Part shown: piece after piece, positions 54,807 to 63,977 of the stretch
How positions within the stretch are numbered: position 1 is the stretch's first letter
How the letters are laid out: each line of letters starts with the position of its first letter
Source: Bacteroides sp. 51
GTDB taxonomy: Bacteria; Bacteroidota; Bacteroidia; Bacteroidales; Bacteroidaceae
Assembly: GCF_010500965.1 (NCBI RefSeq)
Contig: NZ_QVMI01000003.1
Coordinates: 62,001 to 126,000, forward strand
Length of the DNA: 64,000 nt
Reading direction: 5' to 3'
Notes under the pieces: model-generated
Databases searched by the model: none
Told to the model about the DNA's origin: nothing
The model's input: only the letters and a program-made list of their open reading frames with translations
Program-made: the position numbers and the translations under genes

Positions 54807-57549
54807 AATACCATTGAATATTACTATTCATTTGGCTTCTTTGTTCCCATTTCAAGTCTTGCAGGATACTTGAACTTGCACGGATCGTAAAGTTATATGA
54901 CTTCCAGCGTCCAAAAGGAGAAAGACTGGCGGTCATATTAAAGCAGTGCAAATCACGGGATATACTGAAAGTAGTCTGGGTAATTTCTTTAGCATCAAAG
55001 TCGTATCCTGAGTTAAAATTTACCGCCCACTTATTAGACAGTTTTATATTACCCGAAGCATTTAAGTTATGCGTATACTTGTATGGATATCGCATGGTTT
55101 TATCATTTATAGGCTTGGTTTTATCCTCACGAATATTAAATGAATAGCTGATATTCAACGTCCACGGCATTTTAAACTCCTGATACCCATCCGCGCCGGC
55201 TTCTGCTTTTTCAACGCGTTTCACTGGGGTACCATCGGGATTCAACTCTGCATTGGGATCCTCTTCTTCACCTGTCGGGGTTCCTTCTGGTGGCTTCTCA
55301 TCTTTATCCTCCTTAGGTCCGAACCACTTTTTCCAGGTATCATTACTAAAGCTGTAGTTAAAGGAAGATCCCCAACCCTGGAAGCGACCGAAGCGACCAT
55401 ACGACCACTCTGTACGTTTACTTGTATATACGTTACCTTTGCTATCGAATGCATATGCATAAGTTGCAAAAGACGAGTTCAGGTTCAATGTATAGCTCTT
55501 GGTTAATTTGATACGCACGCGCAAGGAAAGGTCACTCCATTGCATAGAATCGGCAGCCATATTATAGGATATGCTCGCACCCAACTCATCAATGATTGAT
55601 TTTTTGACGTAACCGGTAGTATCTTTATCTGATTTCCATTTAGCTTCAATATTATTCGAAAGGTCGAAGCTAACACTTCCTTGCTTACCTCTTCCCGGAG
55701 GGCTAAACGGCGCTCCGTCATAAGAATAAGGAGAATAATAGCCAGTTTGTACATTACCATTTGAATCCGTATAGCTATAAGGTTCATAATAGCCATATCG
55801 TGGGGAACCAAAGTCAGGAGCAGCACTTAGGCTTATCTGTGGAGTCATTACATGGCGGATTTGAATTTCCTTACTCTTTGCAAATAGCGGTTTGTACATA
55901 CCATAGAGTTTGGTGCTAACACCTAAACTGGCATTGTAGTTATATACACGATGGAAGCCATACACCGTATCGGACGGCGCCATTTTTTTCTGTTCCTCAT
56001 CATATGCCTGCATTACTTTACGTGTATACCACCGTTCTGTATAATTCACCGACGGAGTTATATTAAAGTATTTAAACAAGGTAAATGTAGCGCTAATTGG
56101 AATACTATGATTCATTCCGTTTGTCCAGTCTTTGATCAGACTTTTCTCGAACAGTTGGTCGTCTTTTGTCTTAATACTGTTTGTTAAGCGACCGGTATAG
56201 CTTAGTGATATTTTCTCATACCAGCGTTCCTCTCCTACTGCTCTTTTGCGTTTGAAGGGGAATATACGGCTTAATGATATATTCAAGTCGGGCAGAGTCA
56301 CCGCGATTGAAGAGTCACGCATAGTTTGAGCGATATTCGCTGTAGAAGAGATCGTCAGGTTTTGATCCGGGAAATTACGCGAATAACTCACACTGGATGT
56401 CTTTGTATTCTGTGACATCAGGTTGGGATTGTAGTAGTTGTTCACATTCTGCCTTTCATAACTACTGGTCGTAAAATTCACACTGGCAGAGAAGGTGCTG
56501 TTTGGGCTGGCCTTTGCATCCTGACGGTGATTCCACGCGATCTTAAAGTCTTTAGCCACCAGATAGTCGGGCATGTTCTTATCTCCCGTTTTCGTTACCT
56601 GATAGTTGGCTTGCAAAGCTCCTGAGTATTTGTATCTTTTATTATAATTGGTTTCTACTCCTAATGCCCAGGAACCTTTGGTGAATATTTCGGTGATTAC
56701 TTTAGCGTCCATCTGATCGCTGATTGCAAAATAATACCCTCCACCGGTAAGTCCAAAACCTTTACTATTATCATCCATGTACGTCGGCATGATAAACCCG
56801 GATTGATAGCTACTTGAGAATGGGAAGAAAAAGAAGGGAACGGCAATAGGCAAAGGAACATCTTCTACTACCAGATAGGCAGGACCTGTAACTACATTTT
56901 TCTTAGGGCGTACTTTGGCACGGGTCAACTGCAAATAAAAGTGGGGATGATCGTGATGGTCGCACGTTGTATACCGGCCATTATTCATATAGAGTTCATC
57001 ATTAGCCCCTTTTTTGGCATTATTACCAACAACATATCCTTCACCCTGTTGGGTTACGATATTACTGATAAGACCTTTCTTACTCTTGAAGTTATAGCGG
57101 ATAGTCTTTGTTTCATAAGGCGTTTCACCGTCTTTAAAAACGGGAGTACCGGTTACCACTCCTAAGGTATCTTCCACTCCACGGGCGTATACTGTGCTAC
57201 TATCCATATTCATGGATATGATTTGTGAGGTCAACTCGATTTTTTCGTAATTCACTTTCCCGCTTCCATAGAGATGGGCGTATCCGTCGCCGGTAAAGAC
57301 AATGGAGTCATTTGCCTCGTAAATCACCGGTGCGTTCAGAGGTTGTTTTTTCTTTTCAGGTACAGGAGTCAGAGACAAGGAATCTTGTCCGATAGAATCA
57401 TTCGGCACATTAACGCCCAGGCTATCACGCGGTTCAATTCCTTTTCCCCGACGTTGCGACATAGCGTCACCAGAGATTAGTAGGAACAGAACGAGCAATA
57501 AGAATGATATAAATATATTTGCTTTTAACAACGTCATTAACCTATACAT
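54805..57549 (-). CDS. lptD: LptD-like LPS-assembly outer-membrane protein
   Basis: A 914-residue outer-membrane protein of the OstA/LptD type that inserts lipopolysaccharide into the outer leaflet with LptE. An N-terminal signal (IFISFLLLVLFLLISGDAMSQ) is followed by an OstA-like beta region (about 75-220; GDGYAHLYGSGKVNYEKIELTS, NNGRYTTCDHHDHPHFYLQL), then a long beta-barrel ending in an aromatic residue (NSNIQWY). A Pro/Glu-rich loop sits near 740-770. The -7 box at 57565-57572 leaves only ~9 bases before ATG 57549; ATG 57537 (MTLLKANIF) may be the true start. Confidence 0.9.
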   Translation of the reverse strand: MYRLMTLLKANIFISFLLLVLFLLISGDAMSQRRGKGIEPRDSLGVNVPNDSIGQDSLSLTPVPEKKKQPLNAPVIYEANDSIVFTGDGYAHLYGSGKVNYEKIELTSQIISMNMDSSTVYARGVEDTLGVVTGTPVFKDGETPYETKTIRYNFKSKKGLISNIVTQQGEGYVVGNNAKKGANDELYMNNGRYTTCDHHDHPHFYLQLTRAKVRPKKNVVTGPAYLVVEDVPLPIAVPFFFFPFSSSYQSGFIMPTYMDDNSKGFGLTGGGYYFAISDQMDAKVITEIFTKGSWALGVETNYNKRYKYSGALQANYQVTKTGDKNMPDYLVAKDFKIAWNHRQDAKASPNSTFSASVNFTTSSYERQNVNNYYNPNLMSQNTKTSSVSYSRNFPDQNLTISSTANIAQTMRDSSIAVTLPDLNISLSRIFPFKRKRAVGEERWYEKISLSYTGRLTNSIKTKDDQLFEKSLIKDWTNGMNHSIPISATFTLFKYFNITPSVNYTERWYTRKVMQAYDEEQKKMAPSDTVYGFHRVYNYNASLGVSTKLYGMYKPLFAKSKEIQIRHVMTPQISLSAAPDFGSPRYGYYEPYSYTDSNGNVQTGYYSPYSYDGAPFSPPGRGKQGSVSFDLSNNIEAKWKSDKDTTGYVKKSIIDELGASISYNMAADSMQWSDLSLRVRIKLTKSYTLNLNSSFATYAYAFDSKGNVYTSKRTEWSYGRFGRFQGWGSSFNYSFSNDTWKKWFGPKEDKDEKPPEGTPTGEEEDPNAELNPDGTPVKRVEKAEAGADGYQEFKMPWTLNISYSFNIREDKTKPINDKTMRYPYKYTHNLNASGNIKLSNKWAVNFNSGYDFDAKEITQTTFSISRDLHCFNMTASLSPFGRWKSYNFTIRASSSILQDLKWEQRSQMNSNIQWY

Positions 57550-57564
57550 TTACGCTTGCGCTGG

Positions 57565-57572
57565 CAAAAGTA
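57565..57572 (-). promoter_or_regulatory. -7 box of lptD
   Basis: TACTTTTG on the minus strand. Confidence 0.65.
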
Positions 57573-57627
57573 CACATTCTCTCAGAAATATACGTGAGAA
57601 TAGGGTATTTTAATTATTTTTTAGTGA

Positions 57628-58170
57628 CTATAAGAACATCTCGCACCAGTTCTTGAAACGGATAATCCCGTCTTCTCCATAGCGGGAAATACTCTTAAGA
57701 GCTTTCTCTACTGTTTTCTCTGTGTTTAAATGTGTTTTTGAAAAAAACTTATCGGCAAAGCACACCACTTGTTCCTCCAGGCTTATTGGGAGCATTGGGC
57801 GATGGGGCAAAGGGAGTTTTTGTTCAATGATTTGTTCTAAAGAGATGCCGGCGCCGGTATGTCGCTCGCAAACCAAAGCATGGTGGGGATAGCCGGCCTT
57901 GCTGACTAATTCGGCTCCCAGATAGCCATGACAGATGTAAGGTTGATCGCCAAAACAAAAAATGCCCTGGGCATCTGTCAGTAGAATTCCAATATCGTGA
58001 AGCATGGCTGCTTCATAAAGAAAGGTTTTATCCAACTGGTATTCGGGATGTTTTTCGGCTATGGAAACGGCCTTCTCAGCTACCGAACGGCTATGAGTAA
58101 GCAAGATGTGTTTCAATTCGTTATTCTCGGGATAATACGTATCTATAATCTTAAAAACTGAAAAACTCAT
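57628..58170 (-). CDS. HD-domain phosphohydrolase
   Basis: A 180-residue HD-superfamily protein. The metal-binding His-Asp pair is in AAMLHDIGILLTDAQG, with an upstream histidine in ILLTHSRSVAEKAVSIAEKH and further ligands near ALVCERHTGAGIS. No other domain is fused, so the substrate (a nucleotide or phosphoester) is unknown. Length is typical of small YedJ/YfbR-like HD proteins. It diverges from namZ. Confidence 0.88.
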   Translation of the reverse strand: MSFSVFKIIDTYYPENNELKHILLTHSRSVAEKAVSIAEKHPEYQLDKTFLYEAAMLHDIGILLTDAQGIFCFGDQPYICHGYLGAELVSKAGYPHHALVCERHTGAGISLEQIIEQKLPLPHRPMLPISLEEQVVCFADKFFSKTHLNTEKTVEKALKSISRYGEDGIIRFKNWCEMFL

Positions 58171-58190
58171 AAACTTAAAGACTTAAATCT

Positions 58191-58198
58191 TATTTTTG
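58191..58198 (+). promoter_or_regulatory. -7 box of namZ
   Basis: TATTTTTG on the plus strand. An in-frame GTG at 58198 overlaps its last base, which rules that start out. Confidence 0.74.
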
Positions 58199-58227
58199 TG
58201 CAATATTACAAAATAACCATCACAAAA

Positions 58228-59412
58228 ATGAAAGCATCTGACTTTTTAAGACTCACTTTTTTTCTTTTCCTATCTTGGTTGTCTGTCACATCTTATGCCG
58301 GAGAGCGCGTAGTTACAGGAGCTGAACGTATAGATGAATATCTTCCGCTGTTAAAAGGCAAGCGGGTGGGTATGGTAATCAACCATACGTCTATTGTAGG
58401 CCAACAGCAAACCCATTTGCTGGATACGCTGCTTTCATTAAAGATTGATGTAGCAGCCGTTTTTGCCCCTGAGCATGGTTTTCGTGGAAATGCCGATGCA
58501 GGAGAGGTGGTCAAGGACGGAAAAGACAGTCGCACGGGCACTCCTATCATCTCTCTGTATGGTAATAATAAAAAGCCTACGGCCGAACAACTTCGGGGAA
58601 TAGATATTATTGTGTTCGATATACAAGATGTTGGAGCACGGTTCTATACTTATATCAGTACGATGCATTATGTTATGGAGGCTTGTGCAGAGCATAAAAA
58701 AGAGTTTCTTGTATTCGACCGCCCAAATCCTTGCGATTACATCGATGGTCCTATTCTTGATCAGGCTTTCCGGAGTTTCGTTGGTATGCATTCCATTCCG
58801 GTGCTTCATGGGTGTACGGTGGGCGAACTGGCTCGCATGATTAATGGCGAGGGGTGGCTAAAGGCAAATCCGAAGACGTGTAAGCTTACTGTTATTCCGA
58901 TGCTGGGTTGGATGCATGGACAACCGTATTCATTACCCATCAAACCCTCTCCCAACCTACCGAACGATCAGTCAATCCGTTTATATGCATCGCTTTGTCC
59001 GTTCGAAGCAACTAAAATCAGTGTGGGCAGAGGAACGACATATCCATTTCAGGTATTAGGGGCGCCCAATAAAAAGTATGGAGAGTTTACGTTCACTCCA
59101 CGCTCGCTTCCCGGATTTGATAAGAACCCCATGCATAAAGATAAGCCGTGTTATGGCATAGATTTGCGGGAAGCGAAAGATGTTGATGGGCTTACGTTAC
59201 GATACGTGATTGATTTTTATAAAAAATCGGGCGAAGGTGCAGCATTCTTCTCGCGAAGCCGCTGGATGGATCTACTGATGGGCACCAACAAGGTGAGAAC
59301 TGCTATTATTGCCGGTAAATCTGAAGCGGAGATACGCAAGGAATGGCAGGAAGGATTAAACAGGTATAAGGAAATGAGAAAGAAATATATATTGTATAAT
59401 ACTCAAAATTGA
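58228..59412 (+). CDS. namZ: Exo-beta-N-acetylmuramidase NamZ-like (DUF1343)
   Basis: Glycoside hydrolase of the DUF1343 family, whose characterised members release N-acetylmuramic acid from the ends of peptidoglycan fragments. A signal peptide (FLRLTFFLFLSWLSVTSYAGE) directs export. Family segments include VGMVINHTSIVGQQ, FAPEHGFRGNADAGE, DIQDVGARFYTYISTMHYVMEA and FDRPNPCDYIDGP. Length from ATG 58228 is 394. It precedes an unknown lipoprotein by 6 bp, so the two are probably cotranscribed. It may recycle cell wall or feed on dead cells. Confidence 0.92.
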   Translation: MKASDFLRLTFFLFLSWLSVTSYAGERVVTGAERIDEYLPLLKGKRVGMVINHTSIVGQQQTHLLDTLLSLKIDVAAVFAPEHGFRGNADAGEVVKDGKDSRTGTPIISLYGNNKKPTAEQLRGIDIIVFDIQDVGARFYTYISTMHYVMEACAEHKKEFLVFDRPNPCDYIDGPILDQAFRSFVGMHSIPVLHGCTVGELARMINGEGWLKANPKTCKLTVIPMLGWMHGQPYSLPIKPSPNLPNDQSIRLYASLCPFEATKISVGRGTTYPFQVLGAPNKKYGEFTFTPRSLPGFDKNPMHKDKPCYGIDLREAKDVDGLTLRYVIDFYKKSGEGAAFFSRSRWMDLLMGTNKVRTAIIAGKSEAEIRKEWQEGLNRYKEMRKKYILYNTQN

Positions 59413-59418
59413 TTAGAC

Positions 59419-60276
59419 ATGAAAAAGATTCTTTATTTCGGACCAATCATTTGCGGACTTGTAATGTGCTCGCTTACAAGTTGCAACCCGACAACGAGCA
59501 AGCCCGAGAGTTCTCCCGAAGTACAACAAATAAAAGGAAATTATAAAATGTGGACAACACTAACAGTTGCAGAAGGAAAAAGATTAATAGCCAAGGGATT
59601 GAAGCATTATGCCCCCGTCGCTGAAAATCTTCAAAAAGGTCAGGTGCTTATTACCACCGGAAGTACCAACCACTACATTGCCGAAGAGTTTTTGAATGAA
59701 ACACTCATTGCCGGCTCTTTACTGACGGGACATTTGGTTCCTAAAAAGAACTATACGCCCAAACAAGTAAGCCAACGACTGGGCAGTGTATACCTGGAAA
59801 ATGGAGAAGCCAAGACGCAGCCATTAAACGAGTCAATAGCTCTTCTTAAAGAAGGTGCTATCGCGTTTAAAGGGGGTAACTTATTGAACTACCGGCAAAA
59901 GAAAGCAGCAGTTTTAGTTGGCTCCCCCACTGGAGGTACAATTGGCGCATTGACTCCTTTGGCAGAGTCGGGTAAGATACGATTAATTATTCCAATCGGA
60001 TTGGAGAAAGATTCGTCGGAAGATATAGAAGCAACCGTTGCCCGGATTGTGGAGTTGGGACAAACGCCTACTCTTAAGTTCATACCCGGTGAAGTGTTTA
60101 CCGAAATCGAAGCCATAAAAGCCTTCGCTAACGTAGAAGTCATCCATATCGCCTCGGGCGGAATTGGCGGTGCCGAAGGAGCAGTTACACTTCTGATACG
60201 CGGAGAAGAAGAAGAAATCAGCAAAGTAGCAAAAGTACTTGAGGAGGTACAAGGAGAAGCCCCTTTCTTCGAATAA
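59419..60276 (+). CDS. Lipoprotein of unknown function
   Basis: A 285-residue protein with a lipoprotein signal (FGPIICGLVMCSLTSC, lipidated C22). The mature part appears alpha/beta, with Gly-rich turns VGSPTGGTIGALTPLAESGK (about 165-184) and IASGGIGGAEGAV (about 249-261) that resemble ligand-binding loops of Rossmann-like folds. I do not recognise the family. The position 6 bp after namZ suggests a role in muropeptide handling (inference). A 22-bp tandem repeat follows it. Confidence 0.75.
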   Translation: MKKILYFGPIICGLVMCSLTSCNPTTSKPESSPEVQQIKGNYKMWTTLTVAEGKRLIAKGLKHYAPVAENLQKGQVLITTGSTNHYIAEEFLNETLIAGSLLTGHLVPKKNYTPKQVSQRLGSVYLENGEAKTQPLNESIALLKEGAIAFKGGNLLNYRQKKAAVLVGSPTGGTIGALTPLAESGKIRLIIPIGLEKDSSEDIEATVARIVELGQTPTLKFIPGEVFTEIEAIKAFANVEVIHIASGGIGGAEGAVTLLIRGEEEEISKVAKVLEEVQGEAPFFE

Positions 60277-60298
60277 AGTACCCAGTTTTGCCATCGGC

Positions 60299-60386
60299 TT
60301 GGCAGTGTATTGCCAAGCTGTTGGCAGTGTATTGCCAAGCCGTTGGCAAAGCAGTGCCAAGCTGTTGGCAAGGCAGTGCCCAATCA
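60299..60386. repeat. Four-unit 22-bp tandem repeat
   Basis: Units at 60299, 60321, 60343 and 60365, each a near-palindrome of the form TTGGCAGTGTATTGCCAAGCTG. The first two differ in one base; later units are more divergent, but the period stays exactly 22. Confidence 0.88.
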
Positions 60387-60428
60387 ATGTCACAATCATA
60401 ACAAGGTTACTGTAGGCAGATTCCTGAC

Positions 60429-61334
60429 CTACAATTTAGTGCCCTCGCCCTCTCTCTTCCTCTTCTTCCAAAGCTGCCAGGAGTTAATCATATTCTGCCA
60501 GATCACATAAAAACCAGGACCGACGGCCGACAATGGATTCAGGTAAGTATGAGCCATCCAAATAGCCAGAATCGTATTCTTCTGCCCCAGTGCCTGCCCA
60601 CCACTCACACGATCCTGATAAACACTTCCCAGAGTTTTACCTAAAAAGAATTGTAAACAACAGATAACGAAGGTAGCCACAGCCATAAGTATTCCAATGG
60701 TAACGTCTTCGGCATAGTTCAGCAGAGAAGAAAGTATCTGCGAGGTCACAATAGCCAAAGCAAAGGCCCAAAGATAAAAAGCCAGCTCATGCAAGCCCAA
60801 TAACGTATGGTGCACTTTCGGCAGTGCTTTACGTAACAATAAAGAAAGCAGGAAAGGACAGATAAGCAGCACAAAAACCTTTCCCAGAATAATAGAACAT
60901 GCCGTCCAGAAAGTAACCTCGGGATGCGGCTCAATCAAAGGAAACAAGATAGGAACTACCACAGCCACAACCATATTCACGAGCAAAGTGTATGTCGTTA
61001 AACTAGCGGCGCTTCCCCCAAGTTTAGCCGTAATCACAGCAGCCGATGTTGCCGTAGGACAAATCACACACACCATTGCAGCCTGCGCCAATACCTCGTT
61101 AACTCCACGCAACAACAAATATACCGCAACCGCCCCCACCAACTGAATTACCAACAACCAAACATGCAAAGGCCGTGGCTTTAACTCTCTCAGCGATATT
61201 TTAGAAAAAGTCAATAGCAACATAATAAAAATCAGTGCCGGAGTCAGAAAAGAAAGCCTGATAAACAATGGGTACCCCACCGCACCAACAAACATGGCAA
61301 CAGGCAATGTCCAGTTTTTTAAAAATTTCAGCAT
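60429..61334 (-). CDS. Bile acid:sodium symporter (BASS) family transporter
   Basis: A 301-residue polytopic membrane protein of the BASS/arsenite-permease-like fold, with about nine to ten hydrophobic helices. The CPTATSAAVITAKLGGSAASLTTYTLLVN segment (about 93-121) matches the sodium-binding crossover motif, and the second crossover lies around GGQALGQKNTILAIWMAHTYLNP (about 243-265). The substrate is unknown; bacterial members move organic anions, pantoate or precursors. It converges with the namZ pair across the 22-bp repeats. Confidence 0.88.
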   Translation of the reverse strand: MLKFLKNWTLPVAMFVGAVGYPLFIRLSFLTPALIFIMLLLTFSKISLRELKPRPLHVWLLVIQLVGAVAVYLLLRGVNEVLAQAAMVCVICPTATSAAVITAKLGGSAASLTTYTLLVNMVVAVVVPILFPLIEPHPEVTFWTACSIILGKVFVLLICPFLLSLLLRKALPKVHHTLLGLHELAFYLWAFALAIVTSQILSSLLNYAEDVTIGILMAVATFVICCLQFFLGKTLGSVYQDRVSGGQALGQKNTILAIWMAHTYLNPLSAVGPGFYVIWQNMINSWQLWKKRKREGEGTKL

Positions 61335-61477
61335 ACCATCGTTTCAATCTTCATTGTGTAGACCTATTTATGTTTTCTTCCCTGCAAAGTAACGCCGAAT
61401 TAGGGAAATTCTAATGAAAAACGGACCAAAAATGCAGAAAACTATTATAAAGTAGGTAGTTTCCTGCAAAATTCTAC

Positions 61478-61485
61478 TACATTTG
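61478..61485 (+). promoter_or_regulatory. -7 box of the amidase gene
   Basis: TACATTTG on the plus strand, 22 bases before the ATG at 61507; an in-frame TTG at 61483 overlaps it and is not the start. Confidence 0.72.
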
Positions 61486-61506
61486 CACATTAATTTTATA
61501 ATAATA

Positions 61507-62712
61507 ATGATGTTTCGCAGACAGTTTGTTTTATTCACCTTTATCTGCATATGGTTGCTGGCATCACCTTTATGCATAGATAATATTGCAGCCAAAGAGT
61601 TTGTCGTTGTTATTGACCCCGGACATGGGGGGCACGACCCGGGAGCGATCGGGAAAATCTCCAAGGAAAAAGATATCAACCTGAAAGTTGCATTGAAACT
61701 TGGCAACCTAATCCGGAGCAATTGTAAAGACGTAAACGTTGTATACACCAGAAGCAATGATGTATTTGTCAGCCTCGACCGCCGCGCCGAAATAGCCAAT
61801 AATGCCAAAGCCGACCTATTCATCTCCATACACACCAACGCCCTTGCCAAAAACAACACCATCAAAGGAGCATCTACCTGGACATTAGGTTTGGCCAAGT
61901 CGGAAGCCAACCTCAGCGTGGCTAAACGCGAAAACTCCGTAATCTTATACGAAGATGACTACCAGACGAGGTATGCAGGCTTTGACCCCAACTCGTCCGA
62001 ATCGTATATTATATTCGAATTCATGCAAGACAAATACATGTCGCAAAGCGTACACTTTGCTTCCATCGTCCAGCAGCATTTTAAAGGAACCTGCCGCCGC
62101 ATCGACCGCGGGGTACACCAGGCCGGATTCCTCGTACTTAAAGCCAGCGCCATGCCAAGCGTGCTTATCGAGTTAGGATTCATCTCCACACCCGAAGAAG
62201 AACGGTATCTCATTTCAACCGAAGGAGTCGACAATCTCTCACGGGGAATATACCGCGCGTTTCTGCAATACAAAGACGAACACCAAAGCCGGTTGGCATC
62301 CGGAGGATACGCAAGCCCATCGACGAAACAAGAACCGGTTGAAACCAAACCCGTTACCAACAACAAACCAGCGGCAGCCACCAAACCGGTAACAACGACT
62401 GGTAAACCCGAAACAAGCGTTGCAACTCAACCGGCCGCAGACAATATCATCTTCAAAGTACAAATACTCGCTTCAACCAAACCCCTGGATACCAATCATA
62501 AAGAATTCAAAGGTTTGAAAGGAGTAGACAGTTATAAAGAAAGTGGATTATACAAATACACATACGGCGCTTCCGGGAATTACAATGAGATAATCCGTGT
62601 GCGTAAAAGCATATCCGATAAATTCCCCGGCCTGTTTATCGTAGCATTTAAGAACGGCAAGAAAATGAATATTAATGCAGCCATTGCAGAGTTCAAAAAG
62701 AAAAACAATTAA
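61507..62712 (+). CDS. N-acetylmuramoyl-L-alanine amidase with SPOR domain
   Basis: Zinc amidase (Amidase_3) that cuts the lactyl-peptide bond of peptidoglycan during division. A signal peptide is followed by VIDPGHGGHDPGAIG (first zinc His), SIHTNALAK (second His) and VLIELGFISTPEEE (catalytic Glu). A Thr/Pro/Lys-rich linker (about 270-320) leads to a C-terminal SPOR-like domain (FKVQILASTK... to the end), which should direct it to septal denuded glycans. It has 401 residues from ATG 61507. It is directly followed by the MlaD gene. Confidence 0.94.
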   Translation: MMFRRQFVLFTFICIWLLASPLCIDNIAAKEFVVVIDPGHGGHDPGAIGKISKEKDINLKVALKLGNLIRSNCKDVNVVYTRSNDVFVSLDRRAEIANNAKADLFISIHTNALAKNNTIKGASTWTLGLAKSEANLSVAKRENSVILYEDDYQTRYAGFDPNSSESYIIFEFMQDKYMSQSVHFASIVQQHFKGTCRRIDRGVHQAGFLVLKASAMPSVLIELGFISTPEEERYLISTEGVDNLSRGIYRAFLQYKDEHQSRLASGGYASPSTKQEPVETKPVTNNKPAAATKPVTTTGKPETSVATQPAADNIIFKVQILASTKPLDTNHKEFKGLKGVDSYKESGLYKYTYGASGNYNEIIRVRKSISDKFPGLFIVAFKNGKKMNINAAIAEFKKKNN

Positions 62713-62713
62713 A

Positions 62714-63631
62714 ATGATAACATCTAAAATCAAAAAGATATTTACCAAAGAAGTCAGAATCGGAATAGCCGGTATCATAGCCCTATCTGTACTCATATAT
62801 GGCATCAACTACCTGAAAGGAGTACACCTGTTCAAACCAACCAGCTATTTCTATGTGAAATATGCAAATATCAACGGATTAACCATTTCAAGCCCCGTAT
62901 TTGCCGACGGATACAAAATAGGCCTGGTGCACGACATCGTCTACGATTATAACAACCCCGGCAACATCACCGTAGAAGTAGAACTCGACACCCATACCCG
63001 CATTCCCAAAGGAAGTTGGGCAGAGCTTGAGACTGAAATGCTGGGAGGCGTGAAAATGAACATCATGATGGTCAACAATCCAAGAGAGAGCTATGCCATT
63101 GGCGATACCATCCCCGGAAAAGAAAACAAAGGCATGATGGCTAGTGTAAACGCACTGCTTCCGCAAGTGGAGCAAATGGTGCCCAAGCTGGATTCCATAT
63201 TAACCTCACTCAATCGTATTCTGGGCGACGAGAATATTCCCGCAACGCTACAATCAATCAGAAATACAACGGCCAACCTGGAAGTATCTACCGCCCATCT
63301 GAACACCTTGATGCGCCGCGATATTCCTCAGCTTACGGCCAAATTAAATACAATTGGAGACAACTTCATCCAGGTTAGTAGCAACCTAAAAGAAATCGAC
63401 TTCGATGCTACTTTCAGCAAAATAGACTCTACCTTGTATAACGTAAAATTAGTTACAGACAAATTAAACAGAAAAGATAACTCTATTGGGTTACTCTTGA
63501 ATGAGCCCAATTTTTACAATAACCTAAATGCGACAGCCAATAATGCAGCAAGCCTCCTGGAAGACCTGCAAGCGCATCCAAAACGCTATGTCCATTTCTC
63601 TCTTTTTGGTAGGAAAGACAAAACAAAATAA
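62714..63631 (+). CDS. MlaD/MCE-family protein
   Basis: A 305-residue protein with one N-terminal membrane helix (IGIAGIIALSVLIYGINYLKG) and an MCE domain (YVKYANINGLTISSPVFADGYKIGLVHDI, about 46-120), then a helical C-terminal part with regularly spaced hydrophobics. It should be the periplasmic lipid-binding subunit of an Mla-type ABC transporter; the ATPase and permease (MlaF/E) are not in the window. It starts one base after the amidase stop (ATG 62714). Confidence 0.9.
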   Translation: MITSKIKKIFTKEVRIGIAGIIALSVLIYGINYLKGVHLFKPTSYFYVKYANINGLTISSPVFADGYKIGLVHDIVYDYNNPGNITVEVELDTHTRIPKGSWAELETEMLGGVKMNIMMVNNPRESYAIGDTIPGKENKGMMASVNALLPQVEQMVPKLDSILTSLNRILGDENIPATLQSIRNTTANLEVSTAHLNTLMRRDIPQLTAKLNTIGDNFIQVSSNLKEIDFDATFSKIDSTLYNVKLVTDKLNRKDNSIGLLLNEPNFYNNLNATANNAASLLEDLQAHPKRYVHFSLFGRKDKTK

Positions 63632-63977
63632 TCCTGCTATATAGAATTTATCTAAATAACAAAGACGTTTTAATCCTTCAACAAAAAGGTCCGTAACCTA
63701 AGCCCAGTGAGTGAAAGAAGCGTATTTTTCATTGAGTCAAACCTTGGAAAATAACAAGATATTAACAAGACAACAAGCTAACATACAGAGAGTTAATTCA
63801 CACAAAGCCTGAGTTATCAACAAGATAATTTTCAAATCGTATAACTCCCTGAAATTAAATACATTATTGCTTTGTCGAGAAACGCAAGAAAAAAATGCAT
63901 TTGTTTTTTTGAAATAAGATTCTCAATTTTGCAGTGTAGAAGTTTAGCTTATATTATAATTGTGTATTGATAGCCGT
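63632..63977. other. Gene-free region upstream of dnaA, candidate oriC
   Basis: 346 bp with no gene. One DnaA-box-like 9-mer, TTATCAACA (one mismatch to TTATCCACA), is at 63814-63822, with AT-rich tracts and several AACAAG words nearby (63756-63790). Location directly before dnaA is typical of origins, but one box is thin evidence. The dnaA promoter should also be here. Confidence 0.4.

Noticed and set aside
60299-60386. CRISPR array
   Set aside because: Units are contiguous 22-bp palindromes without spacers, and no cas gene is present.
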